NCBI GenBank assembly: GCA_025716815.1
Contig: JAIXMN010000007.1
Location: 17,501 to 81,500 of the forward strand
Source: Dichotomocladium elegans
Taxonomy: Eukaryota; Mucoromycota; Mucoromycetes; Mucorales; Lichtheimiaceae
DNA: 64,000 bases
Direction of reading: 5' to 3'
The translations under genes were made by a program, and so were the position numbers. Shown here piece by piece: positions 10,411 to 19,833 of this stretch; within the stretch, counting starts at the first letter, position 1; every line of letters begins with the position of its first letter. Below the pieces are notes generated by a model. That model was not told the origin of the DNA and did no database searches. It saw nothing but the letters and a program-made list of their open reading frames with translations.

Positions 10411-10787
10411 TGTCGTCATACAAGGCTTCCTGACCGCTATGCTGTGACGCTTCTTTTACCGCGACATCTATTGCAGACCTGATTTGGCGGAGTTTCCCTT
10501 TTTAGTCTTGTCATACCATGACCATCGTTCGAACATGTAGTCGCTTCTCGTCAGCCCACACAAACCTCAAACATAGTCTAACTTCCATCGAACACGTATT
10601 CATTCCTCATCATACCACGTAGCTTTTTGTCTTGTAATCAGCATTACCACAATAGTTAGAGAACATATAAATATCCCCTCCCCTGGTAAACAATAAAGAT
10701 CATCATCCTCCCCGAGGTCTATCTTATATTATAATCGTCCCAAGCACGTCACCACTGGCTACGGATATATCCGCCAAAAGGACGACA
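10411..10787 (+). repeat. E3 3' LTR (377 bp)
   Basis: Same length as the 5' LTR, with three visible substitutions (ACAACG/ACAAGG, AACACG/AACATG, CCCTTG/CCCTGG). It is followed directly by the CTCT duplication. Confidence 0.93.
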
Positions 10788-10837
10788 CTCTTTGTGGTCG
10801 TCTTTCTACCGAATTCAAGCAGAAGATAAAGACGACA
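10788..10837 (+). repeat. End of the older LTR interrupted by E3
   Basis: Continues the sequence at 5445-5463 and ends AAGACGACA, like the LTR end at 23858. No primer binding site follows, so this was a solo or truncated LTR. Confidence 0.6.
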
Positions 10838-10851
10838 CACACGACAACAAA

Positions 10852-11138
10852 TGTCGTAACACATATTACTCAACCAATCAGCGTTGCCATTTAGTTTATC
10901 CTTTTCTGAACACTTCTCCAGCAATTGTACAAACGGCCATTGTTCCTTCTTTGTAACCAACACTGACCTTTCCCTTTTCTCTCTCTTCTCCATGTATTAT
11001 TATTAGATAGCAAAACAGTATAAATATCCAAATAGTTCCATGCAATAAACATCATCTATCCGTTACCCTTCTTCTTCTACTGTCACGCTTGGTCGTTGCT
11101 ATTGGCTACGGTGTAACCGCCAAAATATACGCACGACA
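10852..11138 (+). repeat. Solo LTR (287 bp) with 4-bp target duplication
   Basis: Begins TGTCGTAACAC and ends GCACGACA. It is flanked by CAAA at 10848-10851 and 11139-11142. The end GGCTACGG..CCGCCAAAA resembles the E3 LTR end, so it is a related family. It contains a TATA-like TATAAATA and a CAATAAAC signal. It arose by recombination between two LTRs of a lost element. Its right edge touches the T-run that would terminate the neighbouring tRNA gene. Confidence 0.85.
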
Positions 11139-11139
11139 C

Positions 11140-11144
11140 AAAAA
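11140..11144 (-). terminator. RNA polymerase III terminator of tRNA-His
   Basis: TTTTT on the minus strand, 16 nt past the mature tRNA 3' end. It overlaps the CAAA target duplication of the adjoining solo LTR. Confidence 0.6.
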
Positions 11145-11160
11145 TGTAACCCCCTTTCTC

Positions 11161-11231
11161 TGCCGTGACCTGGAATCGAACCAGGGTCAGTGCGGCCACA
11201 ACGCAATGTACTGCCACTATACTATCACGGC
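11161..11231 (-). tRNA. tRNA-His (anticodon GTG)
   Basis: 71-nt cloverleaf on the minus strand without intron. The acceptor stem is GCCGTGA/TCACGGC with discriminator A73. The anticodon loop is TTGTGGC (anticodon GTG), and the T arm is CCTGG-TTCGATT-CCAGG, with a perfect B box (GGTTCGATTCC). The outermost anticodon-stem pair (T/C) is mismatched. Position -1 G is absent, as in eukaryotes, where it is added after transcription. Retroelement ends lie on both sides within about 25 bp. Confidence 0.95.
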
Positions 11232-11243
11232 AAGACCTTAAGG

Positions 11244-11621
11244 TGTCGGGTCCTGGGCTCTTGGTTCCTGGTTGTCTTGTACAATTCCGTCTAAAAATGG
11301 TAATGTCCCGGAGTACTCAAACCAGCCTTGATATCGACTTTGCAGACTTCTTCTTGCTTGGCCAAGTGATACCCTTTATTGATTCTATATGACTTATATT
11401 TATATATTTCACTATGGAATGTGCTGTAAGCAGTGTTTCATGGAAAGTACTTCTGATAGAACTGCTATGGATACCAATTGGTGTATGAGGTGGTTGTTCT
11501 GCAGCCAACATCTAGAATATTCGTGCAGTATCCAAGGTTTTCCTGTCGGCCTGGATTTCTGGGCTTGAACCTTCGTTTATTTTGTGACAGCATAATGCCT
11601 TGGTTGGGCGCATCCATGACA
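11244..11621 (-). repeat. E5 3' LTR (about 378 bp)
   Basis: On the minus strand it starts TGTCATGG after a purine tract (GGAGGGGAG) and ends CCCGACA. It contains TATAAATATAAG and CAATAAAGG in the right order. The outer end lies 12 nt upstream of the tRNA-His 5' end. The paired 5' LTR was not found, so the outer boundary is inferred from TG/CA termini. Confidence 0.65.
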
Positions 11622-12064
11622 TTACTCCCCTCCGAAATACTTGTTTGTCCTCGAACAATGTCAACATCGGACTGGGTAGGAACAGCCACTGAGGGAGGCA
11701 ATTGGTCGGCCAAGGGAGCGGGGTCCACAAGCTTGTCGACTTCATCAGGGGTAGGCGGCAAACGCATTCGAGAACGCCATTCAGCACATGTCAAGGTGGG
11801 GTCAAACCAAGGTGTAGCAGGCTCCATGTCAAAGTTGACTTTCGCCAGACAGTCGGCATGGACCCATGAAGCAAGGGGCACACCTTGTAGCATTTCAAGC
11901 CGATATGTACCATAATCGGGATTCTTCGCAATGACAACGTAAGTTCCTTTGTACTGCGGTTCGAGTCCAAAACGTCCTTCATGGGTTAGCTTAACAAATT
12001 CGCCAATATCGAAGTCAACAATGTTCAAGGCCTGGTCCCAGCGTGTAACGACCAAACTCAACAT
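11622..12064 (-). pseudogene. E5 polyprotein remnant: integrase C-terminal part
   Basis: Coding remnant of a minus-strand gypsy element. It shows the post-integrase SH3-like/GPY-type region (FGLEPQYKGTYVV..YRLEML..ASWVHADCL), as in E3's own C-terminus (GPFIVTA..SWVHTDHL). The open frame runs on through the polypurine tract into the LTR and stops at 11465. Everything upstream (RT, RNase H, integrase core) is missing; the sequence to the right is unrelated. Confidence 0.75.
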
Positions 12065-12656
12065 CTCCTATATTGATCGTCAGCGAAGTCCATAGCTAGC
12101 CATCCAAATCCCCTTTTTCTTCGTAATTGTTGTTATCAGTACTTTTCTCACCATAATCTTATACACACATATTATATATATATAGCCATAGCATTATCAT
12201 TAGTAAAGAGCAATCAGTTATCTTGTTTCTTCGTTTCCATACGATTCCTTCTGGTTCAACTCTTCTCTTGGCCTCTGTGCTTCGGTCCTGTCCTGTCCTG
12301 TCCTGTCCTGTCTTGTCCTGCCTTGTCTTGTCTTGTTGGAAAGCACCTAACACCCTTCTTGTCCTGTCTCAATCCAGCTCCCAAAACATTACACTATAAC
12401 TGATTCACTCAGTGTTACCTGCTTTCTTCTCTTTTCGTTTTTCTTGTATCCTTCTCGATATCTCTATACTCAAATTTCTGTTCATTCCCAAACTCCTCAC
12501 CCCTTACTCCTTTGACCCTTTTTGTTTTCAGTATTTCCCTCCAAATCCACCTACTGCATTATCCCGCAACCTTATTCAAATTTTTCTTTCATTCCTTTTA
12601 TGGTGAAATATATTCACTACACAACATCGATCAACTCCGCAGAAATCACCAACGCC
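12065..12656 (+). other. Non-coding stretch ahead of the E4 gag relic
   Basis: No gene seen. It holds an imperfect pentanucleotide repeat (TCCTG/TCTTG, about 12286-12336) and a pyrimidine-rich stretch (12400-12600). The latter is a plausible 5' LTR/leader of the E4 relic, but no LTR boundary could be fixed. Confidence 0.5.
12286..12336. repeat. TCCTG/TCTTG pentanucleotide microsatellite
   Basis: About ten imperfect copies of a 5-base unit. Confidence 0.9.
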
Positions 12657-14078
12657 ATGCAAAACATGTCTTTAAACGAATCGTCCACTACGCGAGCCGG
12701 AAAATCGGGTGCACCTTTCAACAACCCACCTGTCTTCACCGGTAAGGCGGAAGATGTGTGCTCATTCATAACGCACGTAAAAATGGCAATCCATGTCAGC
12801 CAAGATCGCTTCAGTGACGAATTATCCAAGATCTGTTACATGTGCTTGTTCATGTCAGGTTGTGCTTTCGACTGGGCTCAACCCTACTTGGACGACATCG
12901 GCACTGATGACCTTGACCCCTGCATGCTATCCTTCCCAGCCTTTCTTGACGAATTTCGATCTGCATTTGGACAGGTAAATGAATTAGTGGAGACCGAGAA
13001 TGCCCTTCTTGATCTGCGCCAAGGAACCTTACCTGCCTCGGAACATGCAGCAACGTTCCGTTGACTTGCTCTGCGAACTGACTTCAATGACGCCGCTCTC
13101 CTGGCCATTTTCCGGAAGAGCCTTCATGACCGGGTCAAAGATGAGCTCACCACCCGTGACATGCCCGCCTCACTATGGGAGTATGTTACTAAGGTAATTG
13201 AGCTAGACAACAGGATGCGCGATCGAGAAGGCCAGCGCCATTACCAGTCACCCCGCCCATGACAAAAATTCTCTGCTCCTGTCCATGTTGCACCTCCTGT
13301 CACAAATTCCAGTGTGCAACCCATGGACCTCGACGCGGCCAAGACCAAGTTTGGCCCCTTGTCTGCCGACGAAAAGGCACGCCGTCGCAAGCTTGGCCTC
13401 TGCTTGTACTGTGGCGGCGAGGGCTATGACGCTTTTTCTTGCCCGAAGAAGGGAAAAGGCAACACCCAAGGACTATAGGAGAGACCTCCTTGGGTGATAT
13501 ATCAGTACAGTTCAATAAACCATATATTGGCAACACACAATCTCTCTCCCCCCCGACTCCGTTCTCAACCTTATGTGCAACTACTACTTCTACGACAATT
13601 CATGAACCGCTGAAGCTCCCAGTTCGGCTCCTTTTCGGCGATATTAACCTCGAAACGTTCGCCATGATCGACTCTGGGGCGATGGGGAATTTTATCGATG
13701 AGAACTTTGTGAGGAAGCATAGTCTGCCACTTACAAAGAGTGATATCCCACTGCTAGTTTGCACAATTGATGGCCGCTCAATACTTTCGGGTACCATTAC
13801 TCAGGAATGCCAGGTTAGGGTGTCGAGCGGTCAACACCATGAGAACCTCACTTTGCACGCCACGTCACTTGGTCAGCATTCTATCATCTTGGGTATGCCA
13901 TGGTTAGCTAAACACAATCCGTCCATCGACTGGGTTACAGGAGATATCACGTTTGGATCCAGCGCATGTTCAAAATCCTGCTTACAAGCATCGCCAGTCG
14001 TGAAAGCAGTCAAGTCTCCAGCCACAAAATCATCCAGATGTCTTCCTGACGTACACATGGTCACTGCTGCCATGATGG
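12657..14078 (+). pseudogene. E4 relic: Gag and protease of a decayed Ty3/gypsy element
   Basis: The Gag-like frame from ATG 12657 has a capsid-like region and a zinc knuckle (CLYCGGEGYDAFSC). It is interrupted by TGA at 13062, a second TGA at about 13260 and TAG at about 13477. Both TGA codons sit where Arg (CGA) would fit, and the knuckle His is Tyr (CAT to TAT): all C-to-T changes. A protease-like frame follows (about 13439-14078; DSGAMGNF and ILGMPWLAKHNP). The element is then broken by E2 at 14078 and resumes at 19834. Confidence 0.85.
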
Positions 14079-14475
14079 TGTCGCATAGGTGATTACGGAT
14101 TGAAGGATCCATGACGCCGCGTTATAACCAGATCCATTTCCACAGTCTTTTTCCCTCTATTTTTCTCCCACTGGGTTTTTATGAGGTTTTACCGACGTGA
14201 GGATGGTCTGAAAGGAACAAGGACATATAACGTATGATAGAGGTCACCGATACACACACAAGCACCTTATCTGTAATAGTGCTACCATCTCCGAGTACCC
14301 GTGTAAGACGGAGTAGCCAGTTGACCTAATTAGGACCTCTGCCATAAATCATATAAATAGCAGATAAATGTGTAGCGATGGAGGATCTAGAGTTCCGATT
14401 TCATTCGAATAAAAGACATCCACGAGTCTCATCGTATTCACTGTCCACCATAAAAAAAGCAACTAAAACACCACA
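14079..14475 (+). repeat. E2 5' LTR (397 bp)
   Basis: Starts TGTCGCATAGG, ends CCACA. TATA-like ATATAAATAG is at 14351-14360 and AATAAA at 14408-14413. TCATCGTA at 14429-14436 is complementary to TACGATGA just after the LTR (14481-14488). Confidence 0.95.
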
Positions 14476-14490
14476 TTTTTTACGATGAAC
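14476..14490 (+). promoter_or_regulatory. E2 putative self-priming site (non-tRNA type)
   Basis: The LTR is followed by TTTTTTACGATGAAC and not by TGG. The ATG of the polyprotein (14485) lies inside this site. TACGATGA pairs with TCATCGTA in the LTR. E1 has TTTTTTACAATGAA at the same place and TCATTGTA in its LTR, so the pairing is kept by a double change. Role inferred by analogy with Tf1. Confidence 0.55.
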
Positions 14491-17400
14491 CCTCAGCAAG
14501 CTACCAACATCTACACCAACGACTCCCAGGGCGCCATTGCCAACGCGACCAGCGCACCTGCGGTCAACAACTCGTCCCTTGCCACCGATTTCGACGTGAG
14601 CATGGGCGAGTACCCCAACCCCGGCACGACGACGACGACGACGACGACGACGACTAGTGCTGTGGAGGCCGTCGCCCAGCTCATGGCGAAGAAAGGCGAC
14701 GACCTGAAGGAGTTGTGCTTGCGGCAAGCACAAGCACTCGAGAACGACGACGCCGACGCTTTTGCCGAGATTTCGAGGAAGATCGAACTCACTTGTCGTC
14801 TGTTGAACGATCAGAAGACGGTCTTTGTCGCGCTGCAGTCTGCGGCTGATGCTGGTCTTGAACCAACAAAGCCAGCTGCATCCTCGGTGGAACCGAGCTT
14901 CTCTCTTTCCTCAGCTCCGACTGAGGACGAAAGCAGCCTCCGGTCCATTCCCTCGAGGGGTGGCCGTGTCAACATCGGCGACATCCCCTTGTTCCAGGTG
15001 CCTGGTATCACGATGACCGATACGACGAAGAAGGCGTTCAGCTCCGTGGAGGAATTCCTTCGCCGCTTCCAGCTCATCCTAGAAGCTGGAGAGGTGGAGG
15101 TCGATCGCGACTGGCAGCGTTGGTTGGCGCTGGCCATGCCGACTCACCTGGCCAACTGGTTCGATTCCTATGTCGCAAATAGGGGGTACAACTGGTCCCA
15201 GGTACGTGAAGTTTTCGCCGAACGATTCGAGGGTACCAGCCGTTCGATGTCCGCCGCCACGAAAGTTTTCTCGATGATGATGCCCCGCGGTGTGTCAATC
15301 CTGGATTACGGAGACGAGTACCAGGAGGCGATCAAGCAAGCCGGTCTCAAGGACGACGAGAACATGGCGTTGCGTTTCCTTTTCTCGCTGGAACCTGACT
15401 TCCAGCAGGATGTCCGAGTTGCGTGGCATGGTCAGCATGGCCCTCGCAACCCCCAAAATACCGAAGAGGTTATTCGGACGGGGGTGCTGATCCAGGCGAC
15501 CGAGAACCGCACTCGACATAGTGTTTCACGTGTACAACGTGAACACCCTGCTGTGAACCGGCACCAGTGGGAATCTGCCCCACACGTCCGTCACTCCCGC
15601 CGCGAGCCGCGCAATTGGCGCCATGAACGTCTTGAACGTTCTGAGCACCACACGCGCCGGTCTTCGCCCAGGCCTTCACCCAAGCCTTCAATGAAGCCTG
15701 CACCGAAGCCGAAGAAGGAGCCGACCGCACTGCAGCGTGCACTTAAAGAACGCCGCTGCATTTACTGCAAACAAGACTGGGATCCCGACCACCGTTGCGA
15801 CGAGTACGTCAAGGCCAAGAAGGCACAACGTGAGCAGAAGCGGCTCAACCGCCTCGCGCGTCAAGACTGCTCCGTTGCCGCCGATACCACCACCACCAAC
15901 ACCAGTTCGCGCCCCTCTCGGCAGGAGGCCGACAAGCGTCACCCCGCCGACGACGTCCTCGAGGACATGGATCTTGACGCTGATGCCAGTCTAGAGCTGG
16001 CAAAGCATTCCTCCGGTAAGCGAATACGTTTATATACGTTGCATACCCAAAACAATTCTTTGCGACTGACTTCACCTATCCTTATCCAGAATAAGCGTCT
16101 CTTGGGTCTGCTGGACACCGGAGCAGAGATTTCAGTTGTCAATAAAAGAATTTGTTTGAAAAACAATTGGGTTATAGAAAAAGCTTCTGGATTTATTTCA
16201 TATGCGGGAAAGAACGATCGTTTACCACGTATGGGTATCACCGAACCTCTCATTATACGCTACAATCAGCGCATTATCAAGCATGCATTTGAAGTCATGG
16301 ACCTCGAAGATGACACTGATGTCATAATAGGATTGGACTTACTACCAAGACTTGGTATCGCTTTGACAGGCGTTGCGACAAGATGGGATGATGACGATCA
16401 CACCGATGAAAGCAGGGATGAAAATGTCGTGCCACAAGAAGAAAAGGCCGAGCCGAACGACTCTCCTGCTGGTACACCTGCTGAATATATTGCTTTCAAA
16501 CAGGCGTTAGAGCCGTATATAAAGGCCAATGCGAATATCCCGAAGAATGCATTTTGCACCGTACCCGAATCAGTCATCTACATCGACACTCCAGAAGGTG
16601 TATCCGCGTATCAGAGACAATATCCATTACCTTATTCCATGCGTCCCATCGTTGACGATGCTGTCAAAAGTTGGCTGGCGGATGGTATTATTGTCAAAGC
16701 TGCTGTGAATTCCAACTGGAACAGTCCTCTCACCTTGGCAGACAAAAAGGATGAGTATGGTAACAAGACTGGAAAGCGTCCATGTCTTGATCCACGCCAC
16801 ATCAATAAGTATATTCCTGACGATCGATACCCTTTGCCATTGATTAAGGAGATTTTTTCGTCTTTGGGTGGTTCTGCTGTATTCACAACATTAGATCTCA
16901 AGAGCGCATTTCATCGTTTCCGGATCAATGAAGCAGACCAGCACAAGACCACATTCACTCATAATGGAATCCAGTACATGTTCCAAGGTTGTCCATTCGG
17001 TTTGAAGCCGATATCTTCCAAGTTTCAAAGAGTGATGTCATCCATTTACAAAGATATGCCATTTGTACAAACCTTCGTCGACGATATTGTGGTCCATTCT
17101 CGAACGATGGCCGAACACACCCGTCATGTTCAGCTTGCTATCCAAGCGCTGACTGATGTCAACCTGCTCCTCAACCCCGCGAAATGCCATTTTGCACAAC
17201 GATCGGTTTATTTACTTGGATTCTGTATCTCGCAGAGTGGTATTACCCCTGATGAACGAAAACTTACCAATGTCCTACAGTGGCCTATACCACGGACGGG
17301 CAAGGATGTAATGCGTTTTATGGGTATTATCAATTATTTCCGCGACCATATTCCAAAGGTTTCCGAGATCAGTGCGCCACTCGATGCGTTACGTTCCGCT

Positions 17401-19365
17401 GGATCCCTGAATCAACTCTGGACTGACGAGCATAACAAATGCTTTAAAAAGCTGAAAGCTCTGTTAGCTGAACGTACCCTCTTGCGATACCCAGATCTCT
17501 CATTACCGTTCTATGTGGCTACCGACGCTTCGAACTATGGGATTGGTGCCGTCCTCTTCCAGATGAAAGATGGCCAGAAGCAGTATGTATCGTTTATGGC
17601 TCGCTCTTTAAGCAAGTCCGAACGCAATTATTCCACGACGAAGCGAGAGTTGCTAGCCATCATCTATGCACTCCAGAAATTTCACCAGTACTTATGGGGA
17701 AATCCTTTTACTCTGTATACGGACCACAGGGCTCTTACTTACTTGCACACCCAGAAGATTGCTAATCCGATGATGATCAATTGGTTAGACACTTTGCTCG
17801 ACTACAATTTCCGCGTTGTACACTTGCCTGGTATTGAGAATGTGCTGCCAGATAACCTTTCGCGCTTGTTCGCCCCTGACGAACAGCTGGAGGGGGGTAA
17901 TGCAGCCATAATTCGATCGGCAAAGAAAAACACGCCCAACAAACGAGTATTCCTGGTCAAAACATACGAGTCCCCACAAGATACAATGTGTCCACCAGAC
18001 ACGGAACGTCCTGCCTTGCTAGAGAAAGCACACTTGACAGGTGGTCATGAAGGAGCGGAACACATTGTACGATCATTACATGCCGATGGTATCCACTGGA
18101 CGAATTTATTCCAAGACGCCGTAGAGTATGTCAAATCGTGTGTTCAATGTCAACGCTACAATATTGGCAAACGAGGCTTCAATCCCTTGAGACCAATTTA
18201 TGCTTACTTACCAGGCGATCACTGGGCAGTTGACTTGATCAATTTTCACCGCACTTCGAACAAAGGCAACAATTATATCATCGTCTTTGTCGATGTATGC
18301 ACACGCTTTTGTATACTGCGAGCATTACCAGACAAGTCAGCTGATACTATCGTTGAAGTCTTCAAATCTGTATTCTGCGATTTCGGTTTACCTAAGATCA
18401 TACAATCAGACAATGGAAGCGAATTCAAGAACTTCAAGATGAAGAAATTTATTGACAGCCTAGGAATCGACCATCGACTTACTACACCGTACCACCCGCG
18501 CGCTAATGGGATTGCCGAACGTTGGGTACAAACGACTCTGAGTGTCATTCGCAAGAAAATTGAAGGCGCAGGTAAAGACTGGGACTTCTACGTTCCCAGC
18601 ACACAACTGGAAATCAATAGCCGTATCTCCGAGAGGTTAGGTTCTTCGCCATTCTCACTAATGTTCGCTCGACGAATTAATGAGATGAAGGACTATCGAC
18701 GTAATGGTGCCGTTGAGAACAGAGCGTCGACACACCAAGAACTTATGGAACGTGCCGCGTATATGCATGACGTTGTCTTTCCTGCCTTGAAACAAAGAGC
18801 GGAAGAACACGGCGGTAAACAAAAGAATAAGTTCGACCAAAAATATCATTTGATTGATTTTCCGGAACGGAGCCACGTGATGGTGCGAGTCCAGAACCGA
18901 AGAAGCAAACTGGCCCCCATTTTTGAAGGACCTTACACAGTACTGCGCAAGACACAAGGAGGATCCTACGTGCTGCAAGATGAAACAGGAGCTTTAATGC
19001 CTAGAGACTATTCGCCCTCTGAGATGAAACTTATTAACCAAGACGAAGTTATCCCTCAAGACGAATTATACGAAGTACAAGCTATAGTTGCGCACAAAGG
19101 ACAACCAGGAAAACGACAATACTTAGTACGATGGAAAGGCTATGGCGCTGAAGACGACCAATGGCTAACACCCGATAAGTTCACCGATCCTGGCTTTATC
19201 ATCGAATACTGGCACCGACTAGGAAAAGACGAATCAAAGGCTGATGCAATTCCTTCCAATACGCTATCGTCTAAAAAGGACAGTTCACCCCGCAAGAAAC
19301 GATCCCGATCCGACAATGCCGATCACAATCCTCCACCAAGGAGAAGCCAAAGAAGACGGCTATAA
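14485..19365 (+). CDS. E2 Gag-Pol polyprotein with chromodomain
   Basis: 1626 residues without interruption. In order: Gag, with a threonine run from an ACG repeat at about residues 51-60; a Cys-His knuckle CIYC..HRC at about 425; protease DTGA at 544; reverse transcriptase with FVDD at 864-867; RNase H with TDAS at about 1014; integrase zinc region (H..H..CVQC) and core with Asp 1250, Asp 1309, Glu 1345; and a chromodomain from about 1529 to 1580 (VRWKGYG, DDQW). All catalytic residues are present. Gag and Pol are in one frame, as in Tf1/sushi-type elements. The start is the only ATG after the LTR, nine bases from its end. The basic tail (RRSQRRRL) may help nuclear entry. Confidence 0.96.
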   Translation: MNPQQATNIYTNDSQGAIANATSAPAVNNSSLATDFDVSMGEYPNPGTTTTTTTTTTSAVEAVAQLMAKKGDDLKELCLRQAQALENDDADAFAEISRKIELTCRLLNDQKTVFVALQSAADAGLEPTKPAASSVEPSFSLSSAPTEDESSLRSIPSRGGRVNIGDIPLFQVPGITMTDTTKKAFSSVEEFLRRFQLILEAGEVEVDRDWQRWLALAMPTHLANWFDSYVANRGYNWSQVREVFAERFEGTSRSMSAATKVFSMMMPRGVSILDYGDEYQEAIKQAGLKDDENMALRFLFSLEPDFQQDVRVAWHGQHGPRNPQNTEEVIRTGVLIQATENRTRHSVSRVQREHPAVNRHQWESAPHVRHSRREPRNWRHERLERSEHHTRRSSPRPSPKPSMKPAPKPKKEPTALQRALKERRCIYCKQDWDPDHRCDEYVKAKKAQREQKRLNRLARQDCSVAADTTTTNTSSRPSRQEADKRHPADDVLEDMDLDADASLELAKHSSGKRIRLYTLHTQNNSLRLTSPILIQNKRLLGLLDTGAEISVVNKRICLKNNWVIEKASGFISYAGKNDRLPRMGITEPLIIRYNQRIIKHAFEVMDLEDDTDVIIGLDLLPRLGIALTGVATRWDDDDHTDESRDENVVPQEEKAEPNDSPAGTPAEYIAFKQALEPYIKANANIPKNAFCTVPESVIYIDTPEGVSAYQRQYPLPYSMRPIVDDAVKSWLADGIIVKAAVNSNWNSPLTLADKKDEYGNKTGKRPCLDPRHINKYIPDDRYPLPLIKEIFSSLGGSAVFTTLDLKSAFHRFRINEADQHKTTFTHNGIQYMFQGCPFGLKPISSKFQRVMSSIYKDMPFVQTFVDDIVVHSRTMAEHTRHVQLAIQALTDVNLLLNPAKCHFAQRSVYLLGFCISQSGITPDERKLTNVLQWPIPRTGKDVMRFMGIINYFRDHIPKVSEISAPLDALRSAGSLNQLWTDEHNKCFKKLKALLAERTLLRYPDLSLPFYVATDASNYGIGAVLFQMKDGQKQYVSFMARSLSKSERNYSTTKRELLAIIYALQKFHQYLWGNPFTLYTDHRALTYLHTQKIANPMMINWLDTLLDYNFRVVHLPGIENVLPDNLSRLFAPDEQLEGGNAAIIRSAKKNTPNKRVFLVKTYESPQDTMCPPDTERPALLEKAHLTGGHEGAEHIVRSLHADGIHWTNLFQDAVEYVKSCVQCQRYNIGKRGFNPLRPIYAYLPGDHWAVDLINFHRTSNKGNNYIIVFVDVCTRFCILRALPDKSADTIVEVFKSVFCDFGLPKIIQSDNGSEFKNFKMKKFIDSLGIDHRLTTPYHPRANGIAERWVQTTLSVIRKKIEGAGKDWDFYVPSTQLEINSRISERLGSSPFSLMFARRINEMKDYRRNGAVENRASTHQELMERAAYMHDVVFPALKQRAEEHGGKQKNKFDQKYHLIDFPERSHVMVRVQNRRSKLAPIFEGPYTVLRKTQGGSYVLQDETGALMPRDYSPSEMKLINQDEVIPQDELYEVQAIVAHKGQPGKRQYLVRWKGYGAEDDQWLTPDKFTDPGFIIEYWHRLGKDESKADAIPSNTLSSKKDSSPRKKRSRSDNADHNPPPRRSQRRRL
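14624..14653 (+). repeat. (ACG)n trinucleotide repeat in E2 gag
   Basis: About ten ACG units encode a threonine run. The E1 copy lacks it, so the repeat expanded after the two elements separated or was lost in E1. Confidence 0.85.
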
Positions 19366-19436
19366 TCCAGTCAATATCACGTAATCGACCATGCTCTCTT
19401 CCTATTTTCCGATTGTTCCAATCTGGAGGGGGGTAA

Positions 19437-19833
19437 TGTCGCATAGGTGATTACGGATTGAAGGATCCATGACGCCGCGTTATAACCAGATCCATTTCCA
19501 CAGTCTTTTTCCCTCTATTTTTCTCCCACTGGGTTTTTATGAGGTTTTACCGACGTGAGGATGGTCTGAAAGGAACAAGGACATATAACGTATGATAGAG
19601 GTCACCGATACACACACAAGCACCTTATCTGTAATAGTGCTACCATCTCCGAGTACCCGTGTAAGACGGAGTAGCCAGTTGACCTAATTAGGACCTCTGC
19701 CATAAATCATATAAATAGCAGATAAATGTGTAGCGATGGAGGATCTAGAGTTCCGATTTCATTCGAATAAAAGACATCCACGAGTCTCATCGTATTCACT
19801 GTCCACCATAAAAAAAGCAACTAAAACACCACA
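19437..19833 (+). repeat. E2 3' LTR (397 bp)
   Basis: Matches 14079-14475 along its length with no difference found by eye, which implies a very recent insertion. Confidence 0.95.

Larger units (their letters stand above)
5464..10787 (+). mobile_element. E3, Ty3/gypsy LTR retrotransposon
   Basis: Two 377-bp LTRs (5464-5840 and 10411-10787) flank gag and pol. By eye the LTRs differ at three sites, so the insertion is young. The direct repeat CTCT (5460-5463 and 10788-10791) is the target duplication; if the first LTR base is shared it could be read as 5 bp. The primer binding site TGGTAGCTGATG follows the 5' LTR, and a purine run (GGAGAGGGGG) precedes the 3' LTR. The same binding site follows the LTR ending at 23858. 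Damage: integrase is shifted out of frame and lacks one catalytic Asp, so this copy should not mobilise itself. Confidence 0.95.
14079..19833 (+). mobile_element. E2, intact Ty3/gypsy chromovirus
   Basis: 5755 bp: two 397-bp LTRs in which I see no difference, and one unbroken polyprotein frame between them. It is inserted inside the protease/RT junction of E4. No target duplication is visible (left flank ATGG, right flank CTGG), and the E4 frame would join in phase if E2 were removed without deleting any base. A purine tract (GGAGGGGGG) precedes the 3' LTR. No TGG-type primer site follows the 5' LTR. By structure this is the copy most likely to be active. Confidence 0.95.
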
